A stretch of 64,000 nt of DNA from UBA7672 sp963784415 (GTDB lineage: Bacteria > Pseudomonadota > Alphaproteobacteria > Caulobacterales > Hyphomonadaceae): contig CAWARK010000014.1 of assembly GCA_963784415.1 (NCBI GenBank), positions 496,001-560,000 on the forward strand. The letters run 5' to 3'. The notes below the pieces were generated by a model. The model was not told the origin of the DNA. It worked only from the letters and a program-made list of their open reading frames with translations, and made no database searches. This document shows positions 9,591 through 18,614 of this stretch, piece by piece. Each line of letters opens with the position of its first letter. Position 1 is the first letter of the stretch. The translations under genes and the position numbers were made by a program.

Positions 9591-9750
9591 GGCGAAGCGG
9601 TCCCGTACGCCCCCGGGAAGCCCATTGACCTGACCTCACCCCATTCCCGGCCCGCTGTCGAGGCGCCAACGAACAGTTAACGACAGCCCTGTAAGCCTGA
9701 CGCTCCGGGCCAGAATGGCCCTCCGAAGCTTCCTGTAGGGTGCGACCGGC

Positions 9751-10945
9751 GTGCGGACGTGGTTCCTCACTCTTTTCTCGATTCTGGCGCTGGTCCTGAC
9801 GACCGGCTCCGTGGCGCAGGCTGCGCCAGAAATTGAGCGCATCCTGTCCGTGCGGATCGGCGGCGAGGGCAAGGCGACCCGCGTCGTGGTCGAATCCGAC
9901 GGCCCCCTGAACTACCACGTCTTTCTTCTCTCGGCCGGCACCTACCGCGTGGTGCTCGACCTCCCCCGCGTCCGCTGGTCGCTCAATGGGCTGACGTCCG
10001 AGGCCGGGTCCGGCAAGGGTTCCGGCGCCGTCTCCGGCTATCGCTACGCCCACAACACCGCCACCACGTCCCGCCTCGTCCTCGACCTCTCCGGCCCCGC
10101 CATCGTCGCCCGCGACTTCGCCCTCGCGCCGAAGACCAAGGCCGAACACCATCGCATCGTGCTCGATCTCGAGCCCACCACCGCCACCGCGTTCGCTAAG
10201 GAAGCTGTCGGCGACATGTCCGGGCCGAAGCCGGTCGCCGAGCAGACATCGCGCAAGCCGCTGATCGTCGTCGACGCAGGACATGGCGGGAAAGACCCCG
10301 GCTCGATGTCGAAGAAAGGTCTGATGGAGAAAGACCTCACGCTCGCCGCCGCGCTGGCGCTGCGCGACGAGCTGATGAAGACCGGCCGCTATGACGTCGC
10401 CCTGACCCGTTCGACCGACGTCTTCATCGAGCTGGAGGATCGCCCCACCAAGGCCCGCAATCTCGGCGCCGATCTCTTCATCTCGCTGCACGCCGACGCC
10501 GGACCGAAGCCGGAGACGCGCGGCGCGTCCGTCTACACGCTGTCGCCCGAAGGCGAGAAACGCATCGACGGCGCCCGCAAGCAGAATGACTGGATCCTCG
10601 ACGTCGAAGTCGATTCCGGCCGCCCCGAAATGGTCAACCAGATCCTCGCCGACCTCGTGCAGCGCGAGACGAAAAACCAGTCCGCCCGCTTCGGCGAAAT
10701 CCTCGCCGACCAAAGCCGGCGAGGCCGGCTGGCCCACCCTGCAGAACACCCACCGCAAGAAAAGCCTCTACGTCCTCTTGAGCCCCGACGTCCCCGCAGT
10801 CCTTCTGGAGATGGGTTTTATTACCAACGCCGAGGATGCCGCTGCGATGGTGTCCGAGGCGAAGCGCTTGAAGCTCGTGCGGGGCGTCGTCAGCGCCATC
10901 GACGCCTTCTTCGACGACCAGACGAAGCTGATGGCGTCGCGGTAG
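9751..10945 (+). CDS. amiC: N-acetylmuramoyl-L-alanine amidase with AMIN domain (frameshifted)
   Basis: AmiC cleaves peptide side chains from peptidoglycan to separate daughter cells. The reconstructed protein has 397 residues: signal peptide (cut near SVAQA), an AMIN localisation domain (about residues 30-150) and an Amidase_3 zinc domain with VDAGHGGKDPG near 171-181, a conserved Glu region, SLHAD near 245 and the C-terminal LEMGF loop. An extra C at 10710-10711 shifts the frame after FGEILAD; without it the text reads KAGEAGWPTLQN. The GTG start at 9751 precedes a good signal peptide. rne-amiC-mrcA-prfB is a conserved alphaproteobacterial set, here interrupted after amiC. Confidence 0.92.
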
Positions 10946-10951
10946 TCTGCG

Positions 10952-11731
10952 TCAGTCGCGTTTGGCCGACAGACTATCGGGCAGCGGTGCGCGGATGGTG
11001 AAGCGGGCGCCGTTGTTGTTTTCCGTCAGCAACTCGCCTTCCATCTTCTCGACCATCATGTTCACCAGCTTCATGCCGTAGCCCTTGCCGGTGGCATGGT
11101 CCGCGGGCAGCCCCGCGCCGTCGTCGGCCACGCCGATGATCACGTGGCTGTCGTCGCGCGTCAGCGTGACATGAACAGCGCCCTGGTCGCGCTCGTTGAA
11201 GGCGTGACGCAGGGCGTTCACGACAAGCTCATTGACGGCCAGAACGAGACACTGCGCGAGCACGACAGGAATCTCGAGCGCTTCGACGTCGACGCGGACT
11301 TCGACATGTCCATCATCGCCCGCCATGTCCTGAAGCGAGCTGCACATCTTTTTCAGCACCGGACCCAGGTCGACAAGATCGAGACCACCGGTTGCCTGCA
11401 AGGCGTCATGTATGCCGGCGATGCTGCCGATGCGCGCGGCCGCGCTCAGCAGGGCATTGCGCGCCGGGATGCTTTCCTCGCGCCGCGCTTGCACCCGCAT
11501 GAGGCTGGCGACGAGCTGAAGGCTGTTCTTGATGCGGTGGTCGCCTTCGCGAAGCATCACGGCATAGCGTGAGGCGACTTCGTCCGCCGTCTTCAGGCGC
11601 TTTTTCAGATCCATCGCTTCCAGCCGGAGGGCGAGGATTTCCACGCGCTGATTGCGGCGGGACGGGCCCGGCGAGCCGTCGCCATTGTTCGTCTCATCAA
11701 CAGACGAGCAGGTCGAAATCTCGTTCGCCAT
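10952..11731 (-). CDS. Sensor histidine kinase, HisKA_2/HWE-like, soluble
   Basis: This 259-residue cytoplasmic kinase has no membrane segment and no recognisable sensor domain, only a coiled N-terminus of about 60 residues. The phospho-acceptor region is REGDHRIKNSLQLVASL with His near residue 70, typical of HisKA_2 kinases. The ATPase domain has the N-box NELVVNALRHAF, the G1 box GVADDGAGLP and the G2 box GKGYGMKLV. Kinases of this form often act with PhyR-type general stress control, but no response regulator or anti-sigma gene is adjacent. ATG at 11731 is chosen for GGAG 9 nt upstream; an ATG at 11746 is also in frame. It converges with amiC, 6 bp apart. Confidence 0.82.
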   Translation of the reverse strand: MANEISTCSSVDETNNGDGSPGPSRRNQRVEILALRLEAMDLKKRLKTADEVASRYAVMLREGDHRIKNSLQLVASLMRVQARREESIPARNALLSAAARIGSIAGIHDALQATGGLDLVDLGPVLKKMCSSLQDMAGDDGHVEVRVDVEALEIPVVLAQCLVLAVNELVVNALRHAFNERDQGAVHVTLTRDDSHVIIGVADDGAGLPADHATGKGYGMKLVNMMVEKMEGELLTENNNGARFTIRAPLPDSLSAKRD

Positions 11732-11887
11732 TGCCCTTGTCTCCATCACCGCGCGCACAATGGGCGCTGGCGACGGAAAAATCGGTACGCTGACCGACTC
11801 TTCTTGCGCACAATCGCAACGAGTTACGCGCCTGCGCGAGTCGAGGCGCCTACGCATGGAATTCAGGCGTACTGGATCGTCAGCTTC

Positions 11888-12619
11888 CTACGCAGCGACA
11901 GGCGCGACATGTTCGCCAAACAGGCGACGGTACTCGCCATTCACGGCCTCGTAGCATTCGCAGGCCGCGTTTTCGAGGCCTACCCGATCGATAATCGTGA
12001 TCTTGCCGTGCTGGTACCGGATGATGCCGGCCCTCTGCAGCGTGCTTGCAGCGATGCTCACCGTCGCGCGCCTCACGCCCAGCATGACGGCGATCAGATC
12101 CTGCGTCAGCGACAGCTCCGGAATGCCGCAGCGATCATGCGCTGCGAGAAGCCAGCGCGCGAGCCGCTGCTCAAGCGCGTGGTGGGCATTGCAGGCTGCG
12201 GTCTGCGCGACCTGGATCTGGAAGATCAGCACATAGCGCAGCAGGTGATCGCGCAGCACCGGCGCATTCGCGAACACCTCCCTCAACGCCTCGGCAGACA
12301 TGCGATGGGCTTTCCCGCCCGTCTGGCACATGGTTTCAGCGTAGGACGTCTTGCCGCCCAGCACGACGGAAACGCCCGCCACGCCTTCAAGTCCGACAAG
12401 ACCGATCTCAAGCGGCGCTCCGTTCGCCAGCACGGTCAAAACCGAGATGAAGCCTGTCTCGACGAAATAGACGTTCTCGATCACATCGCCATGGCGATGC
12501 AGCGTTTCGCCCAGATCCATTGTGACAGGGGTCAGCTTACCCCAAAGCATCGCGAACTCTGCTGCGGGCAGGGCTGCGAGAATCCGGTTTCGACAGGTCG
12601 ATTGGTCAATTGTGGGCAA
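11888..12619 (-). CDS. Crp/Fnr-family transcriptional regulator
   Basis: The 243-residue regulator has an N-terminal cyclic-nucleotide-binding-like barrel (about residues 20-135) and a C-terminal winged helix with the recognition stretch LTQDLIAVMLGVRRATVSIAASTL near 170-195. The phosphate cassette of true cAMP-binding CRPs (RxxS in context GExxxRSA) is not present, and there is no N-terminal FNR-type cysteine cluster, so the effector is unknown. The start is TTG at 12619 with GGAG upstream. It is in the same direction as the kinase gene, 156 bp before it, and may be co-transcribed. Its target sites are not known. Confidence 0.85.
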   Translation of the reverse strand: MPTIDQSTCRNRILAALPAAEFAMLWGKLTPVTMDLGETLHRHGDVIENVYFVETGFISVLTVLANGAPLEIGLVGLEGVAGVSVVLGGKTSYAETMCQTGGKAHRMSAEALREVFANAPVLRDHLLRYVLIFQIQVAQTAACNAHHALEQRLARWLLAAHDRCGIPELSLTQDLIAVMLGVRRATVSIAASTLQRAGIIRYQHGKITIIDRVGLENAACECYEAVNGEYRRLFGEHVAPVAA

Positions 12620-12768
12620 GAACAGCTCCAGCGCCAGGGGCGGGAGCGCAAGCGTCTCTCAGGCGGTTGTGCGCCTTAACCGGGACAACCACTGTTGATA
12701 CAATGCCTGAGTTCGTCGAAGGGGGCCACACATACCTCAAGATCAGCTTCTCCGCGCGAATGGCCGTC

Positions 12769-13000
12769 AAACAAAAAGGGCGCCTCGGACCAGAGGCACC
12801 CTTCTTCATTCCTGCGCACTTGTGGGGGTATAAGAGCGCTGAAACGACCAGACCATTGTCGGCTGCCAATGTCTGTACGGTAGCGGCTAGACTCAGCCGG
12901 AATGGGCTATTGGCGGAGAATATCTGGTTCGCTGAAATCCGGGCGCCATGCCCGGCCCCGTACAGATCGGCGCGGATGCAGATGCTATACAGAACGACGA
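12769..13000 (-). ncRNA. Candidate small RNA ending at an orphan terminator
   Basis: The 463 bases between crp and the amidase contain no supported protein. A strong minus-strand intrinsic terminator sits at 12769-12801 (stem 12778-12786 / 12793-12801 with one mismatch, then a TTTTTGTTT tract). The amidase already has its own terminator at 13027-13063, so this second one has no gene to end. A possible promoter on the same strand has TTGAGG (13014-13009) and TGTATA (12991-12986), 17 bp apart. A transcript of about 210 nt would fit. This is inference from signals only. Confidence 0.25.
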
Positions 13001-13026
13001 CTGGAAGGCCTCAACCTCCCACCGTC

Positions 13027-13063
13027 AAAAACGCCATCGTTCGCGGGGCTGTGAACGATGGCG
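13027..13063 (-). terminator. Intrinsic terminator of the amidase gene
   Basis: A perfect 11-bp stem (13032-13042 with 13053-13063, 10-nt loop) is followed on the minus strand by TTTTTGACGG. It starts 20 bp after the amidase stop codon. Confidence 0.85.
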
Positions 13064-13082
13064 CCGCGGCCCGGCGGTCCCG

Positions 13083-14512
13083 TCAGCCCCAAACCTGCGG
13101 CTTACGCCCACTCCACGGCGCTTCTTTCTCCAGCTGCGCGGCGAGGCGGAACAGCGTGGCTTCGTCGGCAAACTTGGACGGTGAACATCATGCCGATGGG
13201 GAGACCCTTCGCGTCGACCTCAAGCGGCAGGCTCATCGAGGGCTGGCCCGAGAAATTGAAGGGCGGCGTGAAGGGATAGAGGCGGCCCTGCCGCTTGTTG
13301 AGTCTCGCGCGGCTCGACAGTGACCGGATCGATCATAGCCGATCTCGGGAACGGGCTGGCCCATGACGGGGCAGAGATAGACGTCGATGTCGCTGAACGC
13401 CGCGAGCGTCTTGTAGTTCAGCATCCGCGTTTCCTGCAGCGAGCGCATGACGTCCGCGCCGGTCTGGCGCTTGCCGGCCTTGAGGATGGCCCAGGTGAGC
13501 GGCTCCAGCTCGTCGGGCTCGGGCTCGCGGCCGAGTTCGTCGGCGAGGCGCGCCATGCCGGCGGCGAAATTGCCGGCGGAAGCTGCGCCGCGCGAGGCGT
13601 AGAGCGCGCGATAGTCGATGCCGAGACCGCGCTCGATCACCTCGTGGCCGAGGCCCTTGAGCAGGGCGGCGGTGCGTTGCGAGCGCGGCCTCGATCTCCG
13701 GATCGATCGGGCGACCATTCGGTGTCTCCGACGAGAACGCGATGCGGAGCTTGCCGGGGCTGCGCAGAACCTCCTCGGCATACGGACGATCCTTGGGCGG
13801 CGCGGGATAGGGTGCGTTCGGCTCGGCATATGCCCGTCGCGTCCAGCATCACGGCACTGTCGCGGACTGTGCGGCTGACGACGTGGTCGACGACATTGCC
13901 GAACGCATAGTCATAACCATCGGGCAGGTTGGGCACGCGGTCGCGCGTGACCTTCAGTCCGACCAGTCCGCAGCACGCCGCCGGGATGCGGATCGAGCCG
14001 AGCCCGTCCGACGCATGCGCCAGCGGCACGATGCCCGCCGCGACAGCGGAGGCCGATCCACCCGATGATCCGCCGGAGATGTGGCCGGGATTCCACGGAT
14101 TGCGGCACGGGCCGAGCGCCCCGCTCTCGGTCGTGCCGGTGATGCCGTATTCCGGCGTGTTGGTCTTGCCGAGCAGGACCGCGCCCGAAGCACGATAGCG
14201 CGCCGTCAGCCCGCCATCCTGCGCATCGACGAACCCGCGCGTGTACCTGCTGCCCGAACTGCGCGGCCAGCCGGCGACCGGCATGGCGAGATCCTTGATC
14301 AGGAACGGCACGCCCTTGAATGGACCGTCGGGCAGGTTGCCCGCGGCCTGTTTGCGCGCGTCGTCATAGCCCTTGAACACCACGGCGTTCAGTGTGGGAT
14401 TGTGCCGCTCGATCCGCGCGATGGCGGCTTCCGTCAGCTCGGCGGGCGAGACCTTGCCCTTGGCGACCAGTTCGGCCAGGCCGACGCCGTCATAGCTTGA
14501 ATAATCGTCCAT
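13083..14512 (-). pseudogene. Amidase-signature family hydrolase, broken by five frameshifts
   Basis: The intact part (from ATG at 14512, MDDYSSYDGVGLAEL) is a clear amidase-signature enzyme. The catalytic Lys is in PFLIKDLA near residue 80, and the Ser-cisSer pair is in GHISGGSSGGSASAVAAG near 150-165. The C-terminal third is fragmented. Family-like sequence returns only if one extra base is removed at each of about 13830, 13680, 13335, 13303 and 13174. The corrected gene would be 474 residues ending GRKPQVWG, the usual length. Members hydrolyse amides such as 6-aminohexanoate dimers or aryl amides; the substrate here is unknown. Error clustering could be a bad read or genuine decay. Confidence 0.8.
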
Positions 14513-14601
14513 GGTCGTGTCCTCCGGCTGGCTGATCTGCCGGGCGGGACGCCCTGTGACCGGCCTTATTGCCAAAGAGCATATCGATATTCTAAAAGGG
14601 G

Positions 14602-14744
14602 GCAGCATCAAGAGTTGGGGCGACGCCCAACGCCAACCTGCCGACCGGGCAAGGTGGCGCTCCGAAAGGAGGATGTGGCCGAGCCGGCAACGATACGGAT
14701 CAAGCCACAAGCGTCGCTTCAGAGTTTTAGAGGACCGACGCGCC
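14602..14744 (+). promoter_or_regulatory. metA leader: compact SAM-I-like riboswitch candidate
   Basis: Four helices can be drawn in SAM-I order. P1 is 14606-14609 / 14672-14675, followed by AAGAG as in SAM-I J1/2. P2 is 14614-14619 / 14626-14631. P3 is 14632-14642 / 14648-14658 and contains CCAACC opposite AAGGTGG, close to the SAM-I GGCAACC/AGGTG core. P4 is 14660-14663 / 14668-14671 with a GAAA loop. P2 is much shorter than in standard SAM-I. Downstream, GCGTCG (14711-14716) can pair with CGACGC (14736-14741), enclosing the AGAGGA ribosome site. A promoter-like TTGCCA (14569)/TCTAAA (14591) would start transcription near 14602. Confidence 0.5.
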
Positions 14745-15675
14745 GTGCCGATCAAGATTCCAGACCACCTTCCCGCCCGCCAGACGCTGCAGACCGAGGG
14801 CGTCGCCGTGATGAGCGAGACCGACGCCATCCGGCAGGATATCCGCCCGCTGCGCATCGGCCTGCTCAACCTGATGCCCAACAAGATCTCGACCGAGACG
14901 CAACTCGCGCGCCTGCTCGGCGCGACGCCGCTGCAGATCGAGCTGACGCTGGTGCGGATGACCGATCACGTGGCGCGCAATGCGTCGCCGGATCACATGT
15001 CCGCCTTCTATCGTCCGTGGTCGGAGGTCAGCCACGAGAAGTTCGACGGCTTCATCATCACCGGCGCGCCGGTCGAGCGGATGCCGTTCGAGGACGTCAC
15101 GCTACTGGGCGGAGATGCAGCGCATCTTCGACTGGACGCAGACGCACGTGCATTCGACGTTCAATATCTGCTGGGCGGCGCAGGCGGCGGTCTATCACTT
15201 CCATGGCGTGCCCAAGCATGACCTGCCGGGCAAGGCGTTTGGCGTCTACCTGCAGCGCAATTGCGAACCGTCATCGCCCTACCTGCGCGGCTTCTCGGAC
15301 GATTTCGCGATTCCCGTCTCGCGCTGGACCGAAGTCCGCACCGAAGATCTTCCGGCAAGAAGCGGCATGCGCGTCCTCGCGGACAGCGCGGAAACCGGGC
15401 TGTGCCTGCTGAATGATCCGCAGCGCCGGTCGATCCACATGTTCAACCATGTCGAGTACGATACCGAAACGCTACATGGGGAATTCAGCCGCGATGGCGG
15501 GAAAGTCCCGGCCAACTACTTCCCGGGCGACGATGCGGCCAAACCGCCGCAGAACCGCTGGCGCAGCCATGCCCACCTGCTTTTCGGCAACTGGATCAAC
15601 GAAATCTATCAGACCACGCCATTCGACCTCACCAAGGTCGGCGCGGTGACGCCTGCGGAACGGAATGTCGCGTAG
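14745..15675 (+). CDS. metA: Homoserine O-acetyltransferase MetA (frameshifted)
   Basis: MetA acylates homoserine in methionine synthesis. The reconstructed protein has 309 residues, the normal length. The nucleophile Cys is in TFNICWAAQAAVYHF and the catalytic His/Glu in MFNHVEYDTETL. The residue that sets acyl specificity is Glu in ITGAPVERMPFEDV; enzymes with Glu there use acetyl-CoA, those with Gly use succinyl-CoA, so acetyl is expected. An extra C at 15102 breaks the frame after PFEDVT; without it YWAEMQRIFDWTQTHVHST follows. The GTG start at 14745 has AGGA 10 nt upstream. The gene is probably controlled by the leader structure before it. Confidence 0.93.
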
Positions 15676-15889
15676 CCGGAAGGACGTTCGCCGAGCCTGT
15701 TAACGGGGTGCGGCAACCATGTGCTGAGTTTAACCCGGCTGGGCCCTGTCATACGGGGTTCCAACGCCTTAAAGTCACCCCAAATCTCGGTGATTCCGGA
15801 CCTTCCAGCGCCAGACTGCCTTCCACCCCTGACGGTGGGGACAGGTCTGTGCGAAGGGACGGACACTTTCGCGCCTGGCCGGTGGATAC

Positions 15890-18550
15890 ATGGAACTGTC
15901 GATGCCTCGTATGAACTGGAAGACGATCCTTGTCGGGACCGCCTCGGTGATCGGCATCGTGATCGTCGCCTTGGTCGTGTGGTTCTTCCTCGTCACGCAG
16001 AACCTGCCGTCCGAAGAGCAGCTCCGGAATTACGAACCGCCGATCATGAGCCGCGTCCACGCGGGCGACGGAAAGCTGGTGGCGGAATTCGCGACCGAGC
16101 ATCGCGTCTATGTTCCGTCGGAAGAACTGCCGGACCAGCTGATCAAGGCCTTCATCTCGGCCGAGGACAAGACGTTCTACGAACACTCCGGCATCGACCT
16201 GTGGGGCATGTTCCGCGGCACGGTGCTGAACGCGCTGCAGGGCAAGCGCATGACCGGCGGATCGACGATCACGCAACAGGTCGTGAAGAACATGCTGACG
16301 GGCGACGAACGCTCGATCGACCGCAAGGTGCGCGAGGCCGTGCTGGCGATGCGCATCGAAGGCCAGCTGACGAAAGACCAGATCCTCGAACTCTACATGA
16401 ACGAGATCTATCTCGGCGGGCGCTCCTATGGCGTCGGCGCGGCGGCGCTCAACTATTTCGGCAAATCGCTGGGCGACCTGACGCTGGCTGAAAGCGCGAT
16501 GCTCGGCGGACTGCCGCAGCAGCCGGGCCGCGTGAACCCGATCCTGAATCCTGAAGCCGCCATCAAGCGCCGCAACTATGTGATCGGGCGGATGCTCGAG
16601 AACGGCTACATCACCAAGGCGGAGGCCGATACGGCCTATGCCGAGCCGCTGCATGTCGTCGATCGCCTCAACACGAACGAGAACCAGGCCTCGGCCTATT
16701 ATGTCGAGGAACTCCGCAAGGAAATCCTGTCACTCGGCGAGAAGCAGAAGCTGGAAGGCATCAACAATCGCGAGGACGCGCAGAAGGCATTGCTCGGCGG
16801 CGGCCTGTCGATCCGCTCGACGCTCGACTCCAACCTCCAGCTGATCGCGCAGACGGTGCTGCAGGCCGGGCTTGAAAGCTATGACCGCCGTCATGGCTGG
16901 CGCGGGCCGATGGGCACGGTGACGGTCGATGACAAGTTCGCCGAGAACCTGAAGGCGTTCGCCAACACCGAAGCCAACAAGGTCAAGATCGCCGGCGGCA
17001 ACAATGACTGGCAGCTCGCAGTTGTGCGTTCGGTCTCGCGCGAAAGCGTGCGGCTGGGCCTCCACAGCGGCGAGACCGGCACGTTGCACGCTGATGACGT
17101 GAAGTGGGCCTCTACCTTCAAGCGCGCCGATAAAGGCACGGGCCTGAAAGCGGGCGACGTCATCTTCGTTGCTGGCCAGCCTGTGCCCGATATCACCGTG
17201 CAGCTGATCACCGACTATGGCGTGGTCAAGCCGCGCGCCGCCAATGCGGCCTGGCGCCTGCGCCAGGTGCCGGCGCTGCAGGGCGCGTTGATCGCGATGG
17301 ACCCGCATACCGGCCGCGTGCTGGCGATGAGCGGCGGCTTTTCGTTCGAAGCGAGCAAGTTCAACCGCGCCATTCAGGCCAAGCGCCAGCCGGGTTCGTC
17401 GTTCAAGCCGTTCGTCTATGCGGCCGCGCTCGAAACGCCTGATCCTGTAACCGGTCTGTTCAAATGGACGCCGTCCTATCGCGTGCTCGATACGCCGTAC
17501 GTCTCCTGTACGACGATCGCGGGCAAGGACACTTGCTACAAGCCGGAAAACTACTCGAAAGAATTCTACGGCCTCACGCCGCTTCGCATCGGTGTCGAGA
17601 AGTCGCGTAACGCGATGACAGTGCGCCTCGCCTCCGAGATCGGCTTCGACAAGGTGTCGGATATGGGCGTGCGCATGGGCATGTACGACACGCTGCCGCC
17701 TTATGAATCCATGGCGCTGGGCGCCGGCGACACCACGCTGATGCGCATGGCGATCGGCTATGCGGAACTGGTGAATGGCGGCAAGCAGGTCCACCCGGTC
17801 ATGTTCGACCGGATCCAGAACCGCTATGGCAAGACCGTGTACCGCACCGACCAGCGCGCCTGCCAGGGTTGCAGCGCCGAATGGAAAAACGGGCTGCCGC
17901 CGCCGGACCTGCCGGACGACCGCAAGCAATTGCTCGACCCGGTTACGGCTTACCAGATCGTGTCGATCCTTGAGGGCGTCGTGCAGCGCGGCACGGGCTC
18001 GACCATCCGTTCGGTCGGCAAGCCGATCGCGGCCAAGACCGGTACGTCCAACGACCAGTTCGATGCCTGGACGATGGGCTTCAGCCCGGACCTGGTGGCG
18101 GGCGTGTGGATCGGCTTCGACCAGCCGCACGACATGGGCAATGGCGAGACCGGCGGTCGCCTCGCGGCGCCGATCTTCCGCGACTTCATGCTCGCAGCAT
18201 TGAAAGATCGTCCGGCTGTCACGTTCCGCGTGCCTAACGGCGTCGAGCACGTCGAGGTCGATGCCGATACGGGATGCCAGCCGGGTCCGGATACGCGCCT
18301 GATCATCACCGAGGCCTTCAAGCCCGGCACGGCGCCGACCGACCGCTGCGAAGCGCCGATCGGAGCGGACGGCTATCGCGTCGACTACAGCAAGATGGGC
18401 GCGGGCGACGAGACCGCCTCGTCCACGCGCGATGGCCAGGCGCTGACGCCGGATCCCAACCAGCCGGTCGATCCGAACAACCCCAATCCGCAACCGGTTG
18501 ACCCGACCAAACCCGAAGGCGAATTGACTTTCGAGGACGGCACCTTCTAG
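15890..18550 (+). CDS. mrcA: Penicillin-binding protein 1A, bifunctional peptidoglycan synthase
   Basis: PBP1a polymerises glycan strands and cross-links peptides. The 886-residue protein has an N-terminal membrane anchor (about residues 13-35), a GT51 domain with EDKTFYEH (catalytic Glu near 91) and GGSTITQQVVKNML, an OB-type linker domain (about 330-450), and a transpeptidase with SSFK near 502, SRN near 575 and KTGTSND near 715. The tail is Pro/Asn-rich. ATG at 15890 is used; ATG at 15902 (MPRMNWK) is as likely. The 214 bp upstream should hold its promoter. prfB follows after 64 bp, the conserved alphaproteobacterial order. Confidence 0.96.
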   Translation: MELSMPRMNWKTILVGTASVIGIVIVALVVWFFLVTQNLPSEEQLRNYEPPIMSRVHAGDGKLVAEFATEHRVYVPSEELPDQLIKAFISAEDKTFYEHSGIDLWGMFRGTVLNALQGKRMTGGSTITQQVVKNMLTGDERSIDRKVREAVLAMRIEGQLTKDQILELYMNEIYLGGRSYGVGAAALNYFGKSLGDLTLAESAMLGGLPQQPGRVNPILNPEAAIKRRNYVIGRMLENGYITKAEADTAYAEPLHVVDRLNTNENQASAYYVEELRKEILSLGEKQKLEGINNREDAQKALLGGGLSIRSTLDSNLQLIAQTVLQAGLESYDRRHGWRGPMGTVTVDDKFAENLKAFANTEANKVKIAGGNNDWQLAVVRSVSRESVRLGLHSGETGTLHADDVKWASTFKRADKGTGLKAGDVIFVAGQPVPDITVQLITDYGVVKPRAANAAWRLRQVPALQGALIAMDPHTGRVLAMSGGFSFEASKFNRAIQAKRQPGSSFKPFVYAAALETPDPVTGLFKWTPSYRVLDTPYVSCTTIAGKDTCYKPENYSKEFYGLTPLRIGVEKSRNAMTVRLASEIGFDKVSDMGVRMGMYDTLPPYESMALGAGDTTLMRMAIGYAELVNGGKQVHPVMFDRIQNRYGKTVYRTDQRACQGCSAEWKNGLPPPDLPDDRKQLLDPVTAYQIVSILEGVVQRGTGSTIRSVGKPIAAKTGTSNDQFDAWTMGFSPDLVAGVWIGFDQPHDMGNGETGGRLAAPIFRDFMLAALKDRPAVTFRVPNGVEHVEVDADTGCQPGPDTRLIITEAFKPGTAPTDRCEAPIGADGYRVDYSKMGAGDETASSTRDGQALTPDPNQPVDPNNPNPQPVDPTKPEGELTFEDGTF

Positions 18551-18614
18551 ACGGCGCAGTCAGGCGGCCCCATCTGAAACGCGGTCCGCCGAACGAAACA
18601 GAACAGAGCACGCT

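Noticed and set aside
12606..12869. 87-codon minus-strand frame between crp and the amidase
   Set aside because: It crosses a strong terminator, has no ribosome site and no recognisable composition of a protein.
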